Below, piece by piece: positions 10,752 to 20,063 of a stretch of 64,000 bases of DNA; position 1 is the first letter of the stretch, and every line of letters begins with the position of its first letter. Both the position numbers and the translations under genes were made by a program. Location: NCBI GenBank assembly GCA_021773335.1, contig JAJFKG010000006.1:35409-99408 (forward strand), read 5' to 3'. A model generated the notes under the pieces. That model had not been told where the DNA came from. It saw only the letters and a program-made list of their open reading frames with translations, and searched no databases. Source of the stretch: Gammaproteobacteria bacterium (lineage in GTDB: Bacteria; Pseudomonadota; Gammaproteobacteria; JAJFKG01).

Positions 10752-11045
10752 ATGAATACATCAGACATTATTGAAACACCAAGAACTAACGAAGCAGATT
10801 CTCCTGCTGGTACTGCAACTCCAACGTTGCGTGAGTGCGTTTTAGGCGCTATGCGTAACTACTTCAACCAGCTTGGGGGTCAAAGTGTAAGCAACCTCTA
10901 TGACATGGTTCTCGCAGAGATTGAAGAACCTCTGTTACGAATCGTCATGGGCCACACCAAGGGCAACCAAACCAAAGCAGCGAAATTGCTTGGCTTGAGC
11001 CGCGGCACCCTGCGCAAAAAGTTAAAAATCTACGATATCGATTAA
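10752..11045 (+). CDS. fis: DNA-binding protein Fis
   Basis: Nucleoid-associated homodimer that bends DNA and activates rRNA and other growth-linked promoters. The start is set at 10752 (MNTSDIIE..., 97 residues, near the 98 of E. coli) because a GAGAGAG purine run lies about 10 bases upstream. The in-frame ATG at 10731 would add seven residues. The C-terminal helix-turn-helix is clear: GNQTKAAKLLGLSRGTLRKKLK. The middle carries LRECVLGAMRNYFNQLGG. It has its own promoter and is closed by a hairpin terminator, so fis is probably monocistronic here. Confidence 0.96.
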   Translation: MNTSDIIETPRTNEADSPAGTATPTLRECVLGAMRNYFNQLGGQSVSNLYDMVLAEIEEPLLRIVMGHTKGNQTKAAKLLGLSRGTLRKKLKIYDID

Positions 11046-11064
11046 TCGTTGATAATTAACGACT

Positions 11065-11092
11065 AAAAGCGGCTTCTTTGGAAGCCGCTTTT
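11065..11092 (+). terminator. Rho-independent terminator after fis
   Basis: AAAAGCGGCTTC, loop TTTG, GAAGCCGCTTTT: a perfect 12-bp stem with a 4-base loop and a U-tract, 20 bp after the fis stop. Its symmetric A/T tracts could make it work in both directions. Confidence 0.92.
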
Positions 11093-11150
11093 ATGTTCGA
11101 GCCCTTAATTTTAGCTAGCTGCGCAACTCCCCCAGTAAAGCTAGTTACTA

Positions 11151-12746
11151 ATGCTTACTACTAAAGACCCAATGTCCAAGACAACAACTATTAAACGTGC
11201 TTTAGTCAGTGTTTCCAACAAAGATGGCATCGTTCCATTTGTTCAGCAACTTGTTTCCCACGGTATTGAAATCATTTCCACTGGCGGCACCGCCAAACTA
11301 CTCGCCTCACATGCTATTCCAGTCATAGAAATCAGCGATTACACCGGCTTTCCGGAGATGATGGATGGTCGGGTAAAAACCTTACATCCCAAAGTGCATG
11401 CCGGTATCTTGGCGCGTCGCGGTACTGATGATGCTACATTAGCAGAGCAACAAATTGGCACTATTGATATGGTTATCGTCAACCTCTACCCATTTGCCCA
11501 AGTGACAGCACAAAGCGATTGTGACTTTGCCACAGCAATTGAAAACATTGATATCGGCGGCCCCACCATGTTGCGCGCCGCCGCCAAGAACCACGCCTAC
11601 GTCAGCGTGATTGTCGATCCCAATGACTATGATAAAGTACTTACCGAAATCAGTGTCAATCATGGCAATATTAGCGATGATACGCGCCTGCAGTTGGCCA
11701 AAAAAACCTTTGCGCATACGGCACACTATGATGCCATGATCGCCAACTATTTGTATGGCCACGCCAGTGATGGCAAGTTCCCCGATATTTATACTGTCCA
11801 ATACGACAAACAACAAGATTTACGTTATGGTGAAAATCCACATCAGCAAGCAGCTTTTTATCGTGAAAAAAGCGCGACCACAGGCAACATCAGTACTGCC
11901 ATACAATTGCAAGGCAAAGAATTATCATTTAATAATATCGCCGATAGCGATGCTGCTTTAAGTTGTGTGCAAGCCATGCCAGCGACACACCCTGCCTGTG
12001 TCATTGTCAAACATGCTAATCCATGCGGTGTGGCCTTAGGTAACGATCTACAGCAAGCCTATCAACGCGCCTTCGCAACCGATAGTACGTCGGCGTTTGG
12101 TGGTATCATTGCCCTGAACCAGACTCTCGATAGCAAAACGGCACAGACAATTATTGCCAATCAATTCGTCGAAGTCATCATCGCACCACACATCGATGAC
12201 GATGCAAAAGCCATCCTCGCAACGAAAAAGAATGTGCGCGTCTTACAGACGGGGCATTGGACTGTTGGTGCAGCGACTGATTCACTAGATTATAAAAAAG
12301 TCGTAGGTGGCCTATTAATTCAACACAACGATAGCGGTTTTATAGCTGATTCAGATTTACGTGGCGTCACCACACGGCACGCTACCGAGCAAGAATTAAA
12401 AGATTTATTGTTCGCATGGCGCGTTGCGAAATATGTAAAATCCAATGCCATTGTCTATGCTAAAGACGAACAAACCATCGGTATCGGCGCGGGGCAAATG
12501 AGCCGCATCGATAGTGCTAAAATCGCAGGCATTAAAGCACAAGCTGCTGGCTTAACTGTCGATGGCAGTGTCATGGCATCAGATGCTTTTTTCCCATTTC
12601 GCGATAGCATTGATACCGCCGCCACGGCTGGTATCACCGCTATCATCCAACCTGGTGGCTCAATCCGGGATAAAGAAGTCATACAAGCGGCAAATGAAGC
12701 AAATATCGCCATGGTATTCACTGGCATGCGTCATTTCCGACATTAA
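11151..12746 (+). CDS. purH: Bifunctional AICAR transformylase / IMP cyclohydrolase
   Basis: Last two steps of de novo IMP synthesis. The N-terminal MGS-like cyclohydrolase domain starts at [16 protein letters not shown] and includes STGGTAKLL and the [15 protein letters not shown] motif (about residues 72-86). The C-terminal transformylase domain carries [14 protein letters not shown] and the catalytic KHANPCG stretch. 531 residues (E. coli 529). An ATG at 11172, seven codons in, is an equally plausible start, as neither site has a good Shine-Dalgarno. purD follows after 28 bp, the usual purHD order. Confidence 0.97.
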   Translation: MLTTKDPMSKTTTIKRALVSVSNKDGIVPFVQQLVSHGIEIISTGGTAKLLASHAIPVIEISDYTGFPEMMDGRVKTLHPKVHAGILARRGTDDATLAEQQIGTIDMVIVNLYPFAQVTAQSDCDFATAIENIDIGGPTMLRAAAKNHAYVSVIVDPNDYDKVLTEISVNHGNISDDTRLQLAKKTFAHTAHYDAMIANYLYGHASDGKFPDIYTVQYDKQQDLRYGENPHQQAAFYREKSATTGNISTAIQLQGKELSFNNIADSDAALSCVQAMPATHPACVIVKHANPCGVALGNDLQQAYQRAFATDSTSAFGGIIALNQTLDSKTAQTIIANQFVEVIIAPHIDDDAKAILATKKNVRVLQTGHWTVGAATDSLDYKKVVGGLLIQHNDSGFIADSDLRGVTTRHATEQELKDLLFAWRVAKYVKSNAIVYAKDEQTIGIGAGQMSRIDSAKIAGIKAQAAGLTVDGSVMASDAFFPFRDSIDTAATAGITAIIQPGGSIRDKEVIQAANEANIAMVFTGMRHFRH

Positions 12747-12774
12747 ACTATAGTAGCTATATAGGGACACGTTA

Positions 12775-14061
12775 ATGGCCGATAAAAATGTTCTTATTAT
12801 TGGTAGCGGTGGCCGAGAACATGCTCTCGCATGGAAAATCGCACAATCATCTCAAGTTAAACATGTCTTTGTAGCACCAGGTAATGCTGGGACTGCAAAC
12901 GAAATTAAAGTCAGTAATGTAACAATCGATGTTTTAGATCAACAGCGCCAAATTGAATTCGCGTGCGAAAATCATATCGATCTAACGATTATTGGCCCAG
13001 AAGCGCCGTTAGTTAATGGTGTTGTCGATGCCTTCGAGGCTGCTGGGCTTGCGTGTTTCGGGCCACACCAGCAAGCTGCACAACTCGAAGCATCAAAAGC
13101 TTTCAGTAAAGATTTCATGCAACGCCATGGCATCCCCACTGCACATTATGCCAACTTTACTAATGCCGCAGACGCCAAAGATTATGTTCGCAAACATGGT
13201 ACACCTATTGTGATTAAAGCGGATGGCTTAGCAGCAGGGAAAGGTGTTGTGATTGCCCATACAGAAGGCGAAGCCATTTCCACCATCGATGATATGCTCG
13301 TTAAGCAATGTTTTGGCGATGCCGGTGGACAAATTGTTATTGAAGAATTTTTAACAGGTGAAGAAGCGAGCTTCATCGTCATTACTGATGGCAAAACAGC
13401 GCTACCATTTGCCACCTCACAAGATCACAAAGCACGCGATGATGGTGATTTAGGCCCTAATACAGGCGGCATGGGCGCTTATTCGCCGGCGCCAGTGGTA
13501 AATCAAGCGCTATATGATCAAATCATGACTCGCGTCATACAACCTACCATCACCGGTATGGAAAAAGACGGCTGTCATTACCAAGGCTTTTTATATGCTG
13601 GCGTAATGATTTCGCCACAGGGTGAAGCCAAAGTTTTAGAATTTAATTGCCGCTTTGGTGATCCAGAAACACAAGCGATTATGCTGCGCCTGCAAAGTGA
13701 TCTTTATGCATTATGTGATGCTACGTTACAAGGACAACTTGCCAGCCAAACACTACAATGGGATGAACGCCCAGCCCTAGGCATTGTCTTAGCGGCAGGT
13801 GGCTACCCTGGGACTTATGCTAAAGGTGACATCATCGATGGCTTAGATACTTTTAATGAACCAGATGTAAAAGTGTTTCATGCTGGGACTAAAGTACAAG
13901 GGCAACATATTATTACTAACGGCGGTCGCGTATTGTGCGTTACCGCATTAGACAAAGATATTCAAACAGCGCAACAAAAAGCGTATGCTAATGTCGAAAA
14001 AATTCATTGGGATCATATGTACTATCGACACGATATAGGTTATCGAGCTATCGAACGTTAG
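12775..14061 (+). CDS. purD: Phosphoribosylamine-glycine ligase
   Basis: ATP-grasp enzyme making glycinamide ribonucleotide, the second step of purine synthesis. 428 residues, full length. It begins with LIIGSGGREHALAWK, has IIGPEAPLVNG, the ATP-grasp IKADGLAAGKGVVI near residue 145, SQDHKARDDGDLGPNTGGMGAYSPAP and LEFNCRFGDPETQ (metal-binding). Encoded directly behind purH. The yajQ ribosome site starts 13 bp after its stop, so purH-purD-yajQ are likely co-transcribed. Confidence 0.97.
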   Translation: MADKNVLIIGSGGREHALAWKIAQSSQVKHVFVAPGNAGTANEIKVSNVTIDVLDQQRQIEFACENHIDLTIIGPEAPLVNGVVDAFEAAGLACFGPHQQAAQLEASKAFSKDFMQRHGIPTAHYANFTNAADAKDYVRKHGTPIVIKADGLAAGKGVVIAHTEGEAISTIDDMLVKQCFGDAGGQIVIEEFLTGEEASFIVITDGKTALPFATSQDHKARDDGDLGPNTGGMGAYSPAPVVNQALYDQIMTRVIQPTITGMEKDGCHYQGFLYAGVMISPQGEAKVLEFNCRFGDPETQAIMLRLQSDLYALCDATLQGQLASQTLQWDERPALGIVLAAGGYPGTYAKGDIIDGLDTFNEPDVKVFHAGTKVQGQHIITNGGRVLCVTALDKDIQTAQQKAYANVEKIHWDHMYYRHDIGYRAIER

Positions 14062-14087
14062 TTCACGACAAACTGGAGGATAAGATT

Positions 14088-14570
14088 ATGCCATCATTTG
14101 ATATCGTTTCTAAAATCGACTCTCACGAACTCAGCAATGCCATTGACCAAGCCAACCGTGAAGTCGATAATCGTTTTGATTTTAAAGGCACGAATGCAAA
14201 ATTCGAATTAAATGAAGGTAAAATCACGCTGATCGCTACCAGCGAATTCCAGCTCAAACAAATGGATGACATCCTGCGTAATAAGATGGTCAAGCGCGAT
14301 GTCGATACCCTCTCTTTACACTATAATGAACCGCAAACCAATCTCAGCGAAGCCCGTCAAATTGTGGATGTCAAAGAAGGCATCGACCAAGCCAGCGCGA
14401 AAAAAATCGTTAAATTGATCAAAGATCAAAAACTCAAAGTCCAAGCCTCCATCCAAGGTGATCAAGTCCGCGTTACCGGTAAAAAGCGCGATGACCTGCA
14501 AGAAGTGATCGCCCTGCTTAAGGAACAAAAATTGGAACTGGCGCTGCAATACGAGAATTTTCGTGATTGA
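14088..14570 (+). CDS. yajQ: YajQ family nucleotide-binding protein
   Basis: 160-residue cytosolic protein with two ferredoxin-like halves. Members bind nucleotides, and cyclic di-GMP in Xanthomonas. The start at 14088 is fixed by a strong GGAGGA 8 bases upstream and by the conserved N-terminus PSFDIVSKIDSHELSNAIDQ. A longer frame from 14007 overlaps purD and is rejected. Other conserved stretches are NREVDNRFDFKGT and KKIVKLIKDQKLKVQASIQG. The window also encodes a GGDEF-EAL protein, so a c-di-GMP link is possible but not shown. Confidence 0.95.
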   Translation: MPSFDIVSKIDSHELSNAIDQANREVDNRFDFKGTNAKFELNEGKITLIATSEFQLKQMDDILRNKMVKRDVDTLSLHYNEPQTNLSEARQIVDVKEGIDQASAKKIVKLIKDQKLKVQASIQGDQVRVTGKKRDDLQEVIALLKEQKLELALQYENFRD

Positions 14571-14632
14571 TCTATAACGTCATATTACTTTAATAAACTG
14601 GAATATTTAAGTTTAAATCACATTATTTATAC

Positions 14633-14809
14633 TTAGGTAAAATCCATATAAGCTGCAAACTTATCTGGCAAATCATCCAATGTATTTTTTACAATACTTA
14701 ATTCTATTGCTTCTGACAGTTTGCTGTCTAGTTTAGAATGCTTTCCTGAACGCTTCTCACGTTTATAGTCACGTTTGAACTGCGAGGTATACTTAATCGT
14801 CCTCGCCAT
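14633..14809 (-). pseudogene. Truncated YafQ/RelE-type toxin remnant
   Basis: 58 codons (MARTIKYTSQFKRDYKREKRSG... ending DLPDKFAAYMDFT). The first part matches the N-terminal half of YafQ-family mRNA interferases, normally about 90 residues, including a region like their PLPEKYRDH segment. The C-terminal half, which contains the catalytic His/Asp and the central strands, is absent, and I could not find it in other frames downstream. The ATG starts directly after the stop of the antitoxin-like ORF, the usual dinJ-yafQ coupling. It is very probably inactive. Confidence 0.7.
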
Positions 14810-14983
14810 TTAATTCGTCCATGAGTGCACCAAGCTTTTAACAGCAGTTAACTCACCACGGCGTGCTGCCTTCATGGCATTAATCGTTTTTTTGTTTGGA
14901 ATAAGTAGCTCAAACGGTAGCGATTTTTCTTCCGCAATGCGGACCAATAACATGCGGAAGGCATCCGAGACAGTCAAACCCAT
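14810..14983 (-). pseudogene. 5'-truncated RelB/DinJ antitoxin remnant
   Basis: Reads MGLTVSDAFRMLLVRIAEEK... SLPFELLIPNKKT..., matching the core of DinJ/RelB antitoxins from the conserved GLT-S-DA segment onward. The N-terminal 20-25 residues, which form the ribbon of the ribbon-helix-helix DNA-binding fold, are missing. Reading upstream in this frame meets a stop at 15002-15004 inside the end of the CDF transporter gene. A GTG at 14995 could add only four residues. The missing 5' end and the truncated toxin show that both outer ends of a dinJ-yafQ module were lost. Confidence 0.7.
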
Positions 14984-14988
14984 TGTTG

Positions 14989-15924
14989 CTAACACACTTG
15001 CTCACACGGATGTTCATCACTGCCTTTTTCGACTTGTAGTGTGACATGCTCGATACGGAATTTTTCTTTTAGATCGTGACGAATGCGTTTGTAGTCTGCA
15101 TCTTCAAGTTGTGAACGCGGCATGACCAAGTGTGCCGTTAACGCCGCTGCTTGGGTGCTCATGCCCCAGATGTGCAGGTCATGGACTTTTTCCACGCCGG
15201 CGATTGTAGTTAAGTACCCACGTACACCATCTTGATCGACCCAGTGCGGTACCGCATCCATGATCAAATCAATCGAATCACGCAATAGCCCCCAAGTACC
15301 CATTAAGATTGCAACCACAATTAATAAACCCACGACTGGATCCAACCACATCCACCCGGTATACAAAATCACAATACCCGCAATCACAACACCAAGGGAT
15401 ATCAATGCATCGGCGGCCAGATGCATAAAAGCAGCTTTGATATTCAAGTCATGTTTACGTCCACTCATAAACATCAGCGCAGTAGCACCATTGATAAAGA
15501 TACCAATTGCCGCGACAACAATGACAATCTTTTCGTTCACGACATGCGGATAGACTAATTTTTCAATCGAACCATAGACAATAATCGCAGACGTCATCAA
15601 CAATAACAGCGCATTGGCGATCGCAGCGAGGATAGTTGGGCGCTTAAAACCATAGCTATATTTTTCGGTGGTAGCACGGGTCAATAACCAACTTGCCCCC
15701 CAGGCAAGTAACAGGCCCAATACGTCGCCCAAATTATGCCCAGCATCAGCCAATAAGCTCATCGAGTTAGCAAAAATAGCATAAACGGCTTCAGTAACGG
15801 TAAAGGCCAAATTCAAACCAACAGCAAGCGCAAAAGCAAGGTTAAAACTCTCCGGTGCATGCGCATGACTATGCCCATGACCATGATCGTGGCCATGGCT
15901 GTGACCGTGATGATGGTGCCCCAT
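14989..15924 (-). CDS. Cation diffusion facilitator (Zn2+/Co2+/Cd2+ exporter)
   Basis: Inner-membrane proton antiporter exporting divalent metal (ZitB/CzcD branch). The start is set at 15924 (MGHHHHGHSHG) because AAGGAA lies 8 bases upstream; an upstream frame to 16005 adds unconserved residues. Twelve histidines in the first 22 residues form a metal-binding tail. Six membrane helices follow, with both metal-site HxxxD motifs intact: HNLGD in helix 2 and HLAAD in helix 5. The cytosolic C-terminal domain (VEKVHDLHIWGMS) is present. The stop falls at the edge of the dinJ remnant, so the extreme C-terminus (EHPCEQVC) may be affected by that junction. Confidence 0.93.
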   Translation of the reverse strand: MGHHHHGHSHGHDHGHGHSHAHAPESFNLAFALAVGLNLAFTVTEAVYAIFANSMSLLADAGHNLGDVLGLLLAWGASWLLTRATTEKYSYGFKRPTILAAIANALLLLMTSAIIVYGSIEKLVYPHVVNEKIVIVVAAIGIFINGATALMFMSGRKHDLNIKAAFMHLAADALISLGVVIAGIVILYTGWMWLDPVVGLLIVVAILMGTWGLLRDSIDLIMDAVPHWVDQDGVRGYLTTIAGVEKVHDLHIWGMSTQAAALTAHLVMPRSQLEDADYKRIRHDLKEKFRIEHVTLQVEKGSDEHPCEQVC

Positions 15925-16148
15925 ATAGGTATTCCTTAAGCTTGATAGCACAATATAATGTGTTGCTAGCGTAACGGCTGTCCTACAAAAGGTCAAATAG
16001 CACAACTATTACTCGTGTTTCATTTATAATGAATTAAGCTCACGCAGGACTTGAGGCAAGGGCTAGTCATCCAGTAATATTAAGCCCATGCAGGGCTAGG
16101 TATGGCCACAAATCGAACACACTGATCACTTAATGGGTTGCGTACAGA

Positions 16149-16985
16149 ATGACGAGACAGAGCTCAGTTTCACAGACCGCACAGATTCTCACGCGCCAGC
16201 GCAAGAGCGCCCCCTTAAGCAAGCCCAACGCTTACTATCGCCCTAAAACCTTTGTTGCCAAGTTTAGTGTGAATTCTTTAGCAGCTGCCGCATCACCCTT
16301 ATTTACCCTACTGATCAAACTAAAAGAAACACCGAGTTACCATGACACCAAAAGCCTTTATAAAGATTTGGTACATGAAGTAAAAGCCTTTGAAAGTGGC
16401 GCCCAAGCACAAGGATATCGCTCAGAGACAGTCTTAGTCGCACGCTACATCTTATGCGCCAGCTTAGATGAAGCGATTCAATCGACTAATTGGGGCAAGC
16501 AGTGTCATTGGCAAAAATGCAATTTACTAATGACATTTCAAAAAGAACGCTCTGGTAATCAACGGTTTTTCGTTATCTTAGACCGCCTTAGTGAAGACCC
16601 CGCTTTATACATTGATTTATTAGAAATGATGTATCTATGTCTAAGCCTAGGCTTTGAAGGGCGCTATCGTTATTTAGAGCGTGGTAGTACACACTTGGAA
16701 AAAATTATTGATGATCTTTATCACTTGATTCGCACTCAGCGCGGCGAATTCAAGAAATCACTCTCCACATGTCAAAGCAGTAATGTAAAGAGGCCGACTC
16801 ACACCACTTCACCGGCACTATCCTTCTGGCAAATTGGTTCTATTGCCGGCGTAATCCTATTAACACTTTATTCTGGTTTCAATTATATGTTAAGTGTGAC
16901 TAACAGCCCTGTTGCACAAGAATTACAAAGCCTCGTTGCCGCCGCACCATCGATACACACTGCGGTATCAAATGTCAGTGGGTAA
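16149..16985 (+). CDS. icmH: IcmH/DotU family protein of a type IVB secretion system
   Basis: 278 residues. Inner-membrane partner of IcmF; in Legionella the pair stabilises the Dot/Icm core complex at the pole. The DotU domain is recognisable from LLIKLKETPSY through ARYILCASLDEAIQSTNWG (about residues 97-115) and LLEMMYLCLSLGFEGRYRYLERG. A single C-terminal membrane helix (SFWQIGSIAGVILLTLYSGF) follows. The fold is shared with T6SS TssL. I prefer IcmH because the neighbouring IcmF is short and no other tss gene is nearby, while a complete TssL-TssM pair is encoded at 43.6-47.7 kb. No other dot/icm gene is in the window. Confidence 0.8.
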   Translation: MTRQSSVSQTAQILTRQRKSAPLSKPNAYYRPKTFVAKFSVNSLAAAASPLFTLLIKLKETPSYHDTKSLYKDLVHEVKAFESGAQAQGYRSETVLVARYILCASLDEAIQSTNWGKQCHWQKCNLLMTFQKERSGNQRFFVILDRLSEDPALYIDLLEMMYLCLSLGFEGRYRYLERGSTHLEKIIDDLYHLIRTQRGEFKKSLSTCQSSNVKRPTHTTSPALSFWQIGSIAGVILLTLYSGFNYMLSVTNSPVAQELQSLVAAAPSIHTAVSNVSG

Positions 16986-16991
16986 CAAACG

Positions 16992-19268
16992 ATGAAACCG
17001 CACTTGCGCCGCCTGATTAGCCTGTGCCTTGTCGCTGGCGTTGCTGCAGGTATCTGGTACATTGGTCCCTTGATTGCTATCGCCAACAAAACACCGTTAT
17101 TACCCGAAACCAATCGCTGGCTAGCAATATTAGTCCTGGTTTTGATCTGGGGATTTCAAAACCTTGCTACGTCCACTGTTGACGTTAGTGAGCTCGATGA
17201 TGAATTTTCTGATGGCGAAGTTAGCAAAGATGATATCAGCCTATTGAAAAATCAATTTCGTGGCGCGATTCAATTCTTAAAACGTACGACTATTAAAAAC
17301 CAAGAAGGCGAATCACGCTTACACCAATTGCCATGGTATTTAATCCTCGGACCTAGTGGTTCAGGCAAAAGTACCTTGCTTGCTAATTCAGGTCTTAAAT
17401 TCATTCTCTCTAAGCAGGCTACTAATAAACAGCAACAACCGGTAGAAAGCACACGTTTGTGCGATTGGTGGGTGACACGTGAAGCCGTTTTTCTCGATAC
17501 AGCTGGACGCTTTAACGAAGACATGCACCACAATTCGCAACAGCGCCAACTATGGCAAACATTGTTACATCTCATCCGCGGACAACGCCGTCACGCTATT
17601 AACGGTATAATTATCGCTTTTAATATTGCAGACTTGGCCAAGCAAAGCAAAGAGGCTCAACAACAGTTAGCTAAACGAGCTCGCGCACTTATTAGCGATA
17701 CCCACAAACAATTGCGTATTCAAATACCCATTTATATTTTGTTCACTAAAACCGATTTAATTGCTGGATTTAACGAATATTTTGCAGACTTAAACCAAGA
17801 AGAACGTCGCCAAATTTGGGGAATAACCTTACCCGACGATAAAACACCTCGGCAACGACGCTTATTACAAACCATTGATGACGAATATAATAAATTGTTA
17901 AAACGTTTGAATGAACGTTTAATCTGGCGTTTACATCACGAACGTAATACTGAAAAACGCGCATTAATCGAAGAGTTTCCCACCCAAATGGAAAATATTA
18001 AAAAGCAAGTGCTCGACTTCTGCAAACAACTTAGCAATAACGCGCGCTCATATTGGTGGCGTGGCATTTATTTTACCAGCGGGACGCAAAAAGATACTCC
18101 TGCCGACTACGTGCTGGCTGAGCTCACTGAGTCATTTGAATTACAACCCTACGCACAGACATCAACACTGCAACAAGAAAAGACTTTTTTTGCCATACAG
18201 TTGTTTAAAAATTTAATTTTTAAAGAAGCTGAACTAATTAACTATAACAAACACCTAACCACCTTTAAGACATGGATGCGACGCAGTGCATATGCCATGG
18301 CCTTTATGGCTATAGTTACCTGCGTATTAATTTGGTCGAAAAATTTCAGTTATCATGTACGACAATTATCGTATGCACAAAATGCAATTACAGAATACAA
18401 ATTATTAAGTCAGGGGCTAACAAAAGACTCCTCAGCAACAGGAGAAACACTAAACAATAATAACCTTATCGCTCAACAAGCTAATCATTTAGTTGAAACA
18501 TTACCATCTTTAAACGCCATACATAAAGCCGTGACTATTTTGGATGACTTGCAAGTACCTTGGATGACCAGTGCGATTGTGCCGCATCATACAGATCTTG
18601 AGCAAACGGCAACACTTGCCTATCATCAAGCCTTACAAAATATTTTTATTAATGCCCTCGCCCAACAGCTCGAAGCACAAATCGAACAGGGCCAAACAAA
18701 TAATCCCGGGTTATTCTATGGCGCTTTAGAAGTGTATTTGATGCTAGCCGAGCCACAAAATATGAGTCGGCCCTTCATTACCGAATGGTTGTCGCGCTAT
18801 TGGCAGCAGATCTATCCAAACAATAAAGCCGTTCAGCAACAGCTCTTAGCACACTTAAATATCTTGCTACATAGCCCAATAAAAGCAATCCAGATTGATC
18901 CTCAAGTGTTAGCCAAAGTGCGCACTACTATGCAACAACACGTCAAAGATCAACAGCGGAAATTAGCCGCGCAAAAAACGCCAGCACAAATTAAGCCAAA
19001 TACCCCCAAACCAACTTCAATAAACTTTGCGCAACAACAAAATGCCTTGCAACCCCAAGCAATCGATTCGGACAATCCACCAATACCCGCCACGCAAACA
19101 CAGGCATTACCACAACCCATAACGGTGCCAACTCAAACAAGCTCTACACAAATAACAACGACACAAGCAGAACAGCCAAATACACAACCAAGTCCAGAAC
19201 AAAGCCTCGCGCAGTTACAAGATGAAATCTTACACACGAAAAGCGATAGTACCTCGTCAATAAAATAA
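16992..19268 (+). CDS. icmF: IcmF family protein of a type IVB secretion system
   Basis: Inner-membrane partner of IcmH/DotU, starting 6 bp after it. 758 residues. Two N-terminal membrane helices (about 8-30 and 40-56), a cytosolic GTPase-like domain with P-loop GPSGSGKS at residues 120-127 and a DTAGRF switch, then a third helix near 432-449. After that comes a periplasmic part that is much shorter than in TssM (about 1,100-1,200) or Legionella IcmF (about 970). The last ~110 residues are low-complexity Gln/Pro/Thr-rich (QTQALPQPITVPTQTSSTQ-like). No TssM C-terminal domain is visible. This is either a natural short variant or a gene shortened and re-tailed. Confidence 0.8.
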   Translation: MKPHLRRLISLCLVAGVAAGIWYIGPLIAIANKTPLLPETNRWLAILVLVLIWGFQNLATSTVDVSELDDEFSDGEVSKDDISLLKNQFRGAIQFLKRTTIKNQEGESRLHQLPWYLILGPSGSGKSTLLANSGLKFILSKQATNKQQQPVESTRLCDWWVTREAVFLDTAGRFNEDMHHNSQQRQLWQTLLHLIRGQRRHAINGIIIAFNIADLAKQSKEAQQQLAKRARALISDTHKQLRIQIPIYILFTKTDLIAGFNEYFADLNQEERRQIWGITLPDDKTPRQRRLLQTIDDEYNKLLKRLNERLIWRLHHERNTEKRALIEEFPTQMENIKKQVLDFCKQLSNNARSYWWRGIYFTSGTQKDTPADYVLAELTESFELQPYAQTSTLQQEKTFFAIQLFKNLIFKEAELINYNKHLTTFKTWMRRSAYAMAFMAIVTCVLIWSKNFSYHVRQLSYAQNAITEYKLLSQGLTKDSSATGETLNNNNLIAQQANHLVETLPSLNAIHKAVTILDDLQVPWMTSAIVPHHTDLEQTATLAYHQALQNIFINALAQQLEAQIEQGQTNNPGLFYGALEVYLMLAEPQNMSRPFITEWLSRYWQQIYPNNKAVQQQLLAHLNILLHSPIKAIQIDPQVLAKVRTTMQQHVKDQQRKLAAQKTPAQIKPNTPKPTSINFAQQQNALQPQAIDSDNPPIPATQTQALPQPITVPTQTSSTQITTTQAEQPNTQPSPEQSLAQLQDEILHTKSDSTSSIK

Positions 19269-19288
19269 CCCCCAACACGGAGGTGATA

Positions 19289-19858
19289 ATGAGAATTAAA
19301 TTACAATTATGGAAAAGATTAAAAGCACTAGGACTATTTAGAGTATTCAATATTCTACTTATCATCGGCTTGGGAATTTTCTTGTCTTGCCACCGTGCCT
19401 ATGGCTTTTCTCTTACTAGCCCAGCCTTTAAAAAAGACTCGAGCATTCCGCCGCTATTTACCTGCAATGGTAAAAATATTTCACCCCAATTAAACTGGCA
19501 AACTCCACCCGATGGCACACAAAGCTATGCCTTACTTGTCACTGATCCTGATGCACCAAATGGCGAGTGGACACACTGGTTACTTTACAATATTCCTAAA
19601 AACTCGACTCAGTTAGTACAAGATCAAAATGAACATCCCTTACCCAAAGGCACTGAAATTGGCAAAAACAGCTGGAATCAAGACAAATATGGCGGCCCAT
19701 GCCCCCCCAATGGCAACCATCGTTATTTCTTCGTACTATATGCCTTAGACCAGCCATTGAAACTTAAGTCTAAAGATACCACTGAGCAAGATATTAAGTT
19801 CGCTATGCATGGACATATATTGGGAACAGCAATTTTGAAAGGGACGTACGCAGGATAA
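19289..19858 (+). CDS. YbhB/YbcL family (PEBP-like) protein
   Basis: 189-residue phosphatidylethanolamine-binding-protein fold related to Raf kinase inhibitor. Start ATG 19289 sits 5 bases after a strong GGAGG; a GTG at 19283 overlaps that site. An N-terminal hydrophobic stretch (IGLGIFLSCHRAYGFSL, about residues 25-42) suggests export. Family motifs are LTSPAFKKDSSIPPLFTCNG, SYALLVTDPDAPNGEWTHWL and the GGPCPPNGNHRYFFVLYALD segment. Substrate unknown. It is 20 bp behind icmF but has its own excellent ribosome site. Confidence 0.9.
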   Translation: MRIKLQLWKRLKALGLFRVFNILLIIGLGIFLSCHRAYGFSLTSPAFKKDSSIPPLFTCNGKNISPQLNWQTPPDGTQSYALLVTDPDAPNGEWTHWLLYNIPKNSTQLVQDQNEHPLPKGTEIGKNSWNQDKYGGPCPPNGNHRYFFVLYALDQPLKLKSKDTTEQDIKFAMHGHILGTAILKGTYAG

Positions 19859-20063
19859 GTTATCCACATTACAAGTATTGCTGCGCCCTTCAAAGTATTT
19901 TTCCATGTAAGCCCATATACGAGAAATAAAACCCAAACACAATTAACATATTGAGACACCGCCAGCTGTCGCAGTGCCTACTAACCAGGCAAAAAAAGCA
20001 GAAAAAATAACCATAATATCACTAGCAAAACATGCCTAATGAAAAAGAAGAGCTTGATGACGA

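Noticed and set aside
14007..14087. Longer yajQ frame overlapping purD
   Set aside because: A strong GGAGGA sits just before the ATG at 14088, where the family begins.
19723..19959. Minus-strand ORF of 78 codons after the PEBP gene
   Set aside because: It overlaps the well-supported PEBP gene and has no ribosome site. Short hydrophobic stretches continue to about 20040 in other frames and could be a decayed membrane gene, but the signal is too weak to annotate.
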